The translations under genes were made by a program, and so were the position numbers. A DNA stretch of 44,282 bases from a virus: positions 1-44,282 of IMG/VR virus record IMGVR_UViG_3300035670_000419; one strand, written 5' to 3'. Below, piece by piece: positions 38,296 through 44,282 of the stretch (its first letter is position 1; every line of letters begins with the position of its first letter). The notes under the pieces were generated by a model. That model worked only from the letters and a program-made list of their open reading frames with translations, was not told the origin of the DNA and ran no database searches.

Positions 38296-40766
38296 TAGAA
38301 TCCAGATATTAAAATTTCTTCCGAGTTGTAACCATCAAATACACTCAATTTCGCAATAGATACCCCTTTATTTAGAGATCTGTCATAATCAACTTGAATA
38401 AATGGCTCATTAAAGATATTTGGAGAAGTTATCATTGCCGCTGCTGGATTCTCAAACTTTCCGCTTTGTCCAAAAGTAAACCAACCACTCTCTTTAAAAT
38501 CGTAAACATTTAAACCATACCCAGATTTTAAATTCCACATATCTTTAAAATCGACAGGAACTTCCGGACCAAGCATAATTCCACTCCCAGAACCAGACCC
38601 CTCTAAAAGAGTCCATATTCCAGAGACTTGGCCACTTAAATTTCCACTTCCGAGAACGCTACCAGATCCGGTAAGATAACCAGTATGAGAATAGTCAACA
38701 GAGGCAGAAACGTTTCCAGAAAAGGTTCCAGAAAAGAAAGGAACCAAATCTAGATGAAAAATATTATTATTATACTCGATAGCTCTAGATTCACTTTCAT
38801 CCCAACCACTAGGAGCGATATACCTACCAGTTATATAGAGGTCATCATCGAAATCCACCCCAGTCATACTAATAACAGAAGTTCTATAAATAGGGGTATA
38901 ATAGGTTACGCCCGATCCCAAATCGACCTCATGATTTCTGACAAAATCAGTAATGTAAGTTGATGAAATTAAAGAATTATTTGATCTTTTTCTTAATTCA
39001 ATATTTAAGTCTGGAAGGGAAATTAAATATCCAGTATAATCGTAAAGCAGGATATACCCAGATAGATAAAAATTACAAGGTTTTCCAGAGCCAATGAGAT
39101 ATTCGCGAGTTGGGCTGAAATTGTAGGAGTATAGGCTTCCAGTCCAGTTTCCGTAACCGTCTGTATAATTTGTAACTGTTGGGAAGAGTTCTCCAGCCAA
39201 TCTAGTATCAGAAGCAACACAAGATAAGTATGTATATGGAATATTTCCAGTAAGAGAACCTTCAAATACTTGGTAGCCATTTTCGTTATCGATTATTCCA
39301 GAAACATAACCAGAAATCATTCCTGATATATCATTTAAAGAGGGATCTTGAGCATACGCCATTCCCGAAATTAATTTAGAATAAATTCCAGTAGGAACAT
39401 AAACACCAGATAGAGTAGATGTCACAAAACCGCTGAATCCCGACTGATTATAATAGTAAGAAGATATTGAAGAAATCAAAGTAGTTCCAGAATAGAATCC
39501 AGAAATAATCCCATTATGAGGTATGTTAAGACCGCTTGTTCCAATACCCCCAGTTCTACCTTCTGAGTAATAAAGAAATTCCGTGGAATTTACATACCCA
39601 GTCATAGGTATGTGAACCCCACCAGATAAGTAATAACCAGAATATGCTTTATTAAAAACATAACTTCCGCTACCATCCAATATAAATCCAGATAGTTGAG
39701 ATCCGGAAGACAAATAAAAAGTTTCACCTGAGCGAGAGCCACTCGGAACAACACCACTATTTAAAACCGAAAAATCTCTTATAATAGATCCGGTATGATA
39801 GTATGTAGCAGAGATGTCCCCACTCGCGTTTCCAGAAAAAATAAAACCAGACATGCCAACGACCCCAGTCAAATAATTAACTGCGGGAGAAGTAATCGTT
39901 CCACCCCCAAGTAAAAAACCTGAAACAAATCCTGAAATATTCCCAGACTCTAAAGACCTAAGTTGGTTAGACAAACCACCAGAAACATATTCGAGAGAAA
40001 CCTCTAAGTTTCTAGCTGCTCCACGATAGTATGATAGAACATTAAAAATTTTACTCCCCTGAGTAGAGAATGAAGTGTCTTGGTTCGGGGAAATTGAGAA
40101 AATCTCCGACCCTCCAGTAAAAGATGATTCAACATTTACAATTGTAGAGAATTTTCCAAAATTAGAATCTATATTAATCTTGATGCCAGAAGAATTTAAG
40201 GGTTGATCTTCTAAGCTTAACATTTGAATCAAACACCCAGTTTGACATACCCCCGTCTCCCACCCAGATATAGAGAACCTAGAAGAGTGAGTAGAGTCCA
40301 CACTAGCGTTAAAAAATCTAAAACTTCTAGAAGGTGTTAAATTTTCAAAAAAAACATTAACGATATTATTGCCAGATTCAGCAGTATTTAAAACTTGAGC
40401 TTCTAAAGACGGCCTACTACCACTAACAAAGCAAGAATATTCAATTTCAGAAGAACTATTAATTAAAATATTATCATAAACCCCAGAAGACTTACTCTGG
40501 CCATGAATAGACTCCACCCCATTAATAAATAAATCAAAAGAATCATATGAAAACTTTATTTTAAAATCCTTAGTATCAGTATTTAAAGAAGAAATGATTG
40601 AACCATCTACAGAAATCAGCCCATTCGAACATGTCAAACCAAAGAAGCCGTCCCCAGTTAAACCTATTTGAAAATCTGACGGCTGATTAACAAACCTAAC
40701 AGAAGTTTCAAAAACGCCACTTTCTTGAGAAGAGATACTGCGCAAGCTATATCCAGAATTTATCAT
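38295..40766 (-). CDS. Large Gly/Ser-rich tail protein with repeated S-G motifs, 823 aa
   Basis: The first 270 residues are beta-rich with T-G-D-G-F-F-G-L-T style turns, resembling a lectin/LamG-like sandwich. From about 270 to 510 and again at 690-750 the chain is made of short repeats around S-G-x-[YFI]-x-S-G (SGFVSGFLLGGG, SGFIFSGNASGDI, SGYYLSGGVH, SGMISGYVSGI, SGNLSGQVSG), spaced about 8-20 residues, like a fibrous beta structure. A C-terminal domain ends with a LSVFDGYNSEEILISGF. It is probably a tail fibre or tip appendage. An AGAAGGGG purine run lies 14-20 nt before the ATG. It overlaps the 904-aa gene by 4 nt. Confidence 0.72.
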   Translation of the reverse strand: MINSGYSLRSISSQESGVFETSVRFVNQPSDFQIGLTGDGFFGLTCSNGLISVDGSIISSLNTDTKDFKIKFSYDSFDLFINGVESIHGQSKSSGVYDNILINSSSEIEYSCFVSGSRPSLEAQVLNTAESGNNIVNVFFENLTPSRSFRFFNASVDSTHSSRFSISGWETGVCQTGCLIQMLSLEDQPLNSSGIKINIDSNFGKFSTIVNVESSFTGGSEIFSISPNQDTSFSTQGSKIFNVLSYYRGAARNLEVSLEYVSGGLSNQLRSLESGNISGFVSGFLLGGGTITSPAVNYLTGVVGMSGFIFSGNASGDISATYYHTGSIIRDFSVLNSGVVPSGSRSGETFYLSSGSQLSGFILDGSGSYVFNKAYSGYYLSGGVHIPMTGYVNSTEFLYYSEGRTGGIGTSGLNIPHNGIISGFYSGTTLISSISSYYYNQSGFSGFVTSTLSGVYVPTGIYSKLISGMAYAQDPSLNDISGMISGYVSGIIDNENGYQVFEGSLTGNIPYTYLSCVASDTRLAGELFPTVTNYTDGYGNWTGSLYSYNFSPTREYLIGSGKPCNFYLSGYILLYDYTGYLISLPDLNIELRKRSNNSLISSTYITDFVRNHEVDLGSGVTYYTPIYRTSVISMTGVDFDDDLYITGRYIAPSGWDESESRAIEYNNNIFHLDLVPFFSGTFSGNVSASVDYSHTGYLTGSGSVLGSGNLSGQVSGIWTLLEGSGSGSGIMLGPEVPVDFKDMWNLKSGYGLNVYDFKESGWFTFGQSGKFENPAAAMITSPNIFNEPFIQVDYDRSLNKGVSIAKLSVFDGYNSEEILISGF

Positions 40767-43477
40767 AATGTCGGATACCCCCCTTCTCTAGGAAACCCAT
40801 CAGGAACGTTTCTCCATCGTCTTCTAGACTCTTCGTTGTGGAAAAGAGGTGGGTTTTTCTTAAACTCCAATCTTAAGTTAGGATCTTCCGGAATTGGAAA
40901 AGAATTACTGAACGATAAACTAGTGGAAGGCGCTCCGTCATAAAAACGAACGCTCATGGATCTAAAGCCATCGCTTATCTTAAAATTTTCTTCAGGAACC
41001 CCATTTAATTCTATATCATATCCAATCATTTCCTCAGTTTGATTTATTCTTAATGGTGAAACATAGTCATCGATAGCCTTTTCAAGATCCGTAGTTTTAG
41101 GAAAACATCCTAATTCGGTTTCGTCGTAGTAATATTCATCGATGATACTTTCACTTAAGGATGCTCCAACCAAATTGCTTACAAGAGTATTGTCGAGAGC
41201 GCTATGTGAATATTTTCTAACAATTTCTATTTTAGGAACTCTTAAAAGGGTTTCCACCGAAGAGTTATTATTTACAAAAACATAATAGCCTCCAGCATAA
41301 GGAATGTGCTCGCTTTCCGGACTTGCTTCTTGCTCTCTAACAGAACTTTGAGGAGGCATCCAAAATATAATTCCTTCTATCGAAACTTTTTTAGCCTGAA
41401 GGGATCTTAAACCAACCTTAACGGGAGTTTCATAGCCTTCTATGTAAGACTCTTTTATTGTATCTTTCGGGTGAAAATCGTAAGTTTGTAAATTGCTTAC
41501 AGATAAGGCCCCAGAATTTTTACTGGACTTATATCTTTTAACAAGAAAAATCTTATCCGTATCAACCCATCCACCATTTTCATCATTTTCAGAGTCTGGG
41601 TGATCATTCTTTAAATCAGATGAAGAAAGTTGGCCGTTTAAATCCAAAGATAAGATTGACGAGATTTCTTGGGGAACAAGTTCATCACATATTTGTATCA
41701 AACTTTCTAAATAATCACCTTCTCCATAATTTGGAAGCCACATAGGGTCCCTTTCAACAAGTATAAAAGCATCTTTAGTTTCCCCAGTAGAATTTACAAG
41801 CTCATCAATATAACTTTCTGGGTTTTGAACTGTGAAAAATTTAGAAAAGTCCAAACCGATTTCTCCATGCTCATAATATTTTGCGGAGTCACCACCAGCA
41901 GCTATTACAGAAGGAGAGTTTCCTATTTTAGAATCATATTTTCTGATAAAGAACTTACCTAAAAAGTCAGAGCCTATAGACGACTCCCACTCATACCTAG
42001 TTGAAAATTTTTCATCATTACGAGACCCGATAAAAAAATAATAATCATCTTCTTCATCTTCCTGACTATCTATTAACTGCATAGCCTCTCCACCAATGGC
42101 ATTTTTTAAGATATCAAAACCTCCCGAATTGATTTCTTTTGAAAAAACCTTCTTTATGGTAAGGTCCGAAAGCGGCATGGAAAATTTCATTAAATCGATA
42201 TCATCGTTGATTTTTAAATCATGATACGCCCTATATTCGATAGAAACTCCATTGATCCCTTCTACGCTTTTTGAGGTCTCAACCCTTTCTTGAGCAGCTT
42301 CGGGACTCACGATTCCATAAACGTTGAGCCAAGCTATAGCCTCCCTTAGTCTTGGGGAATACATACTACACATACAAAGAAACTCTAAAAGGTCGTATTT
42401 GTCCGTGGCCCATTCACTAAAGCTACCACCAGAAGTGCCCACATAAGCTGACGCAAATTTAGCCATAGGTTGCAAGGGCGATAGCAAATCTTTTAAAGTA
42501 AGAGCCCTACAAACCACCCTTTTACCAAATTCATAATTACATTGATAATCCCTTTCTTGACCTTCTCTTCCGAAATAACCCAAAACGTTATTAGAATAAG
42601 TCCCTTCTAAAGATCTCGAAGTATTGATACTCAGAACATTACAGTTAGAATCTAAGCCTTTTAAATTTATATCGATACCAGACCTGATATCTAAAAAGAC
42701 GATCTCACCATCTTCCCAGTAAAAAGTCCAACCAAAATCTCGACACCAATTTGTTAAGACATCTCTTAAAGTCCCAGTATAATCTTTTTTATAAGTAGAG
42801 GTTCCTTGAGAAAATGGAACAGAAGAAATTCTAAGAGAGGGCCATCCATCATTAATGGCAGTCATCAGATCTTGAAAGGAATATTCAACATCAAGAATTC
42901 TCAAATCCCTGATTTTTTCACAATCTATCTTCCTCATGTCTTCTTCAAACTCTTGAATGAGTTCAAATGGGCTAGTCTCACAAACATCACAAGGATCAAC
43001 AATAACATTTATCTCGTCATCTCCGCAAGGATCAATGAAATCTCCAACAATGATCAATGGATCTTGCCCGTAAAAAGATCCTCTTTTCCAACTTTTGATA
43101 GAGTTCCCAGAGATTTCAATAGTCTTTGGCAAAACTTGGTGGTGTTTGCCCCACAAACCCACTAATATTTTGTCTAAAATAAAACTACCATCAATAAAGT
43201 CAACATTAATAACAACGTCACCTGACGGAGAACAAGAACGTTTTTCTTTTATAGGGTATCCAAAAAAGACCAAAGAGCCAATTTCAATTTTGATCGGATT
43301 TTTTAAAGAAAGGGGAAAGGATTCCAAAACGTTATCTTTATCAATTAGCGAAATTGATACGCTAGAAGATCTCTTTAAGTCTCCAACCTGATAGTCTGCG
43401 CCTATAACTTTAACCTTGTTAGAAAGGCCACTCAATTTAATAGGATTTATTTTTTTAATTTCAAAAGACTCACTCAT
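40763..43477 (-). CDS. Probable tail hub/tip (baseplate) protein, 904 aa
   Basis: The N-terminal part (residues 1-115) has regular strands typical of tail hub domain I (KLSGLSNKVKVIGADYQ, VFFGYPIKEKR). Near 220-275, YTGTLRDVLTNWCRDFGWTFYWEDGEIVFLDIRSG (key parts LRDVLTNWCRDFGWTFYW, GEIVFLD) resembles the gp27/T5 pb3-like hub motif in which a helix is followed by two strands. Several CxxC-type pairs (DPCDVC, CMCS) are unusual. The C-terminal 150 residues are separate. A Shine-Dalgarno AAGGAAA is about 10 nt before the ATG. It overlaps the upstream gene by 8 nt. Assignment is by position and motif; no search was possible. Confidence 0.6.
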   Translation of the reverse strand: MSESFEIKKINPIKLSGLSNKVKVIGADYQVGDLKRSSSVSISLIDKDNVLESFPLSLKNPIKIEIGSLVFFGYPIKEKRSCSPSGDVVINVDFIDGSFILDKILVGLWGKHHQVLPKTIEISGNSIKSWKRGSFYGQDPLIIVGDFIDPCGDDEINVIVDPCDVCETSPFELIQEFEEDMRKIDCEKIRDLRILDVEYSFQDLMTAINDGWPSLRISSVPFSQGTSTYKKDYTGTLRDVLTNWCRDFGWTFYWEDGEIVFLDIRSGIDINLKGLDSNCNVLSINTSRSLEGTYSNNVLGYFGREGQERDYQCNYEFGKRVVCRALTLKDLLSPLQPMAKFASAYVGTSGGSFSEWATDKYDLLEFLCMCSMYSPRLREAIAWLNVYGIVSPEAAQERVETSKSVEGINGVSIEYRAYHDLKINDDIDLMKFSMPLSDLTIKKVFSKEINSGGFDILKNAIGGEAMQLIDSQEDEEDDYYFFIGSRNDEKFSTRYEWESSIGSDFLGKFFIRKYDSKIGNSPSVIAAGGDSAKYYEHGEIGLDFSKFFTVQNPESYIDELVNSTGETKDAFILVERDPMWLPNYGEGDYLESLIQICDELVPQEISSILSLDLNGQLSSSDLKNDHPDSENDENGGWVDTDKIFLVKRYKSSKNSGALSVSNLQTYDFHPKDTIKESYIEGYETPVKVGLRSLQAKKVSIEGIIFWMPPQSSVREQEASPESEHIPYAGGYYVFVNNNSSVETLLRVPKIEIVRKYSHSALDNTLVSNLVGASLSESIIDEYYYDETELGCFPKTTDLEKAIDDYVSPLRINQTEEMIGYDIELNGVPEENFKISDGFRSMSVRFYDGAPSTSLSFSNSFPIPEDPNLRLEFKKNPPLFHNEESRRRWRNVPDGFPREGGYPTL

Positions 43478-44282
43478 TAATAAAATTTCCTTCGTTTGTG
43501 TAAATGGACTCCACAGAAAAGCAAGGTGTTAGAGATTCTCCATATCCAAGCTCCACGGAGCTAAGTTGTTTAAATTCAGAAATAGGAAGTCTTTTCCGAT
43601 TTACAAACCCCATAATTGAATTGTCATAAAAATTAGTTTCAATGAAATTACCTGATGTAAAATCTGTTTTGATATTTACTCCAGAAAATACTATTTTAGA
43701 AAGTGTTCCAGAAGTGGCGGAATAATCCGAAGTCTTTAGAACAAACCCAGAAAGGGTTAATTCGTAATCCACTCCGCTGATGATTACATCACCGTTGATG
43801 AAAAGTAACGAATTTTGAGAGGCCGGAGAAATAACAGAACCGGAGAGATAGTCCCCAGAGTTTATTGAATCAATAGTGTAGGAATGTGGTATAACATCAA
43901 GAACACCAGTAGATGTTAAGCTAGATCCCGACTTTATCAAAAGTTTAGATGAGTATGTATAATCAGAAACTTTATTCATTAACTGACCGTCATAAAAAAA
44001 TAAAGTGTCGCCAAAGTTATAGGAAGAGTATGTCTTAAAATAACCATTAACAAGATCAAAGAAAATTCTCTCATTAAAGTTTACATTACTACCAGACTCT
44101 AGAGAAACAGTATAAAACAAAGAGTTTGAACAACTTAAAGTTTTAATTCCAGATTTTTGGAAAGTAGATAAAAACGCCAAGTCAACTTCTGAGGGGACTT
44201 CTTGAGTAGAATAGACCAAAGATGGGTTAAGTCCAGAGATATACTCATTATCGGCACAATAAGCTACACCAAATGAGTAACC
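43470..44282 (-). CDS. Structural protein cut by the right window edge
   Basis: The frame is open from the right edge (first codon GGT at 44282) through to 43470, so the N-terminus lies outside the window. The 270 residues seen are Ser/Gly/Tyr-rich beta structure (SNSLFYTVSLESGSNVNF, FINGDVIISGVDYEL, SGVNIKTDFTSGNFIETNFYD shown by key parts). An internal TTG at 44219 could be mistaken for a start. It is presumably a tail-tip or appendage protein made before the 904-aa hub-like protein, with which it overlaps by 8 nt. Confidence 0.7.
   Translation of the reverse strand, partial: GYSFGVAYCADNEYISGLNPSLVYSTQEVPSEVDLAFLSTFQKSGIKTLSCSNSLFYTVSLESGSNVNFNERIFFDLVNGYFKTYSSYNFGDTLFFYDGQLMNKVSDYTYSSKLLIKSGSSLTSTGVLDVIPHSYTIDSINSGDYLSGSVISPASQNSLLFINGDVIISGVDYELTLSGFVLKTSDYSATSGTLSKIVFSGVNIKTDFTSGNFIETNFYDNSIMGFVNRKRLPISEFKQLSSVELGYGESLTPCFSVESIYTNEGNFINE

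Overview
The window looks like part of a large, AT-rich genome of a tailed double-stranded DNA phage (Caudoviricetes). Every gene I can support lies on the minus strand, so genes are read from the right edge to the left. They are packed with overlaps of 1-20 nt, many of them ATGA or TAATG. Phage hallmarks are tail-type structural genes on the right, a complete bacterial-style replisome, class I ribonucleotide reductase, free-standing homing endonucleases and an intein. I saw no integrase, repressor, tRNA gene, rRNA, insertion sequence or CRISPR array. The host cannot be named; sigma70-type promoters (TTGACA / TATAAT with TG extension) point to a bacterium with ordinary housekeeping sigma recognition.

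Layout from right to left: (1) 35526-44282, virion genes: a truncated protein at the edge, a 904-aa probable tail hub/tip protein, an 823-aa protein with repeated Ser-Gly motifs, a 153-aa protein and a 772-aa Ser/Thr/Asn-rich protein. (2) 35150-35525, the only gap above 300 bases, rich in hairpins and probably a structured noncoding RNA. (3) 27683-34865, nucleotide supply and ssDNA handling: dNMP kinase-like protein, SSB, a GT4 glycosyltransferase, NrdB and NrdA with a 363-aa intein. (4) 13983-27605, MazG-like enzyme, GDP-mannose dehydratase-like enzyme, nucleoside deoxyribosyltransferase-like enzyme, a glycosyltransferase-methyltransferase fusion, RecA, a Vsr-like nuclease, an RNA polymerase alpha-CTD-like protein, DnaB-type helicase, primase, RecB/Cas4-like nuclease, and a DNA polymerase III split into a PHP protein, an epsilon-type exonuclease and the catalytic alpha body. 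(5) 4361-13948, glycan genes (a GT4-GT9 fusion cut in two by an HNH endonuclease, a GT-A enzyme, a sulfotransferase next to a beta-propeller), a small nuclease and a NADAR protein. (6) 1-4331, macrodomain, GIY-YIG endonuclease, RNA ligase, a zinc protein, a DUF5662-like protein, a short PRPP-synthetase homologue and the start of a nicotinamide phosphoribosyltransferase homologue.

The most interesting theme is NAD+/ADP-ribose metabolism at the left end: NadV-like and Prs-like proteins (the pair also known as Namat and Adps in the NARP1 NAD+ reconstitution pathway), an ADP-ribose-binding macrodomain, a NADAR protein and an RNA ligase. Together these could form a counter-defence set against NAD+-depleting, ADP-ribosylating and RNA-cleaving host systems. 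That function is inference.

Five near-identical promoters start five transcription units. Each places its -10 box only 5-10 nt before an ATG, which predicts leaderless or almost leaderless mRNAs. Gene order suggests long co-directional operons running from structural genes through replication to metabolism and counter-defence.
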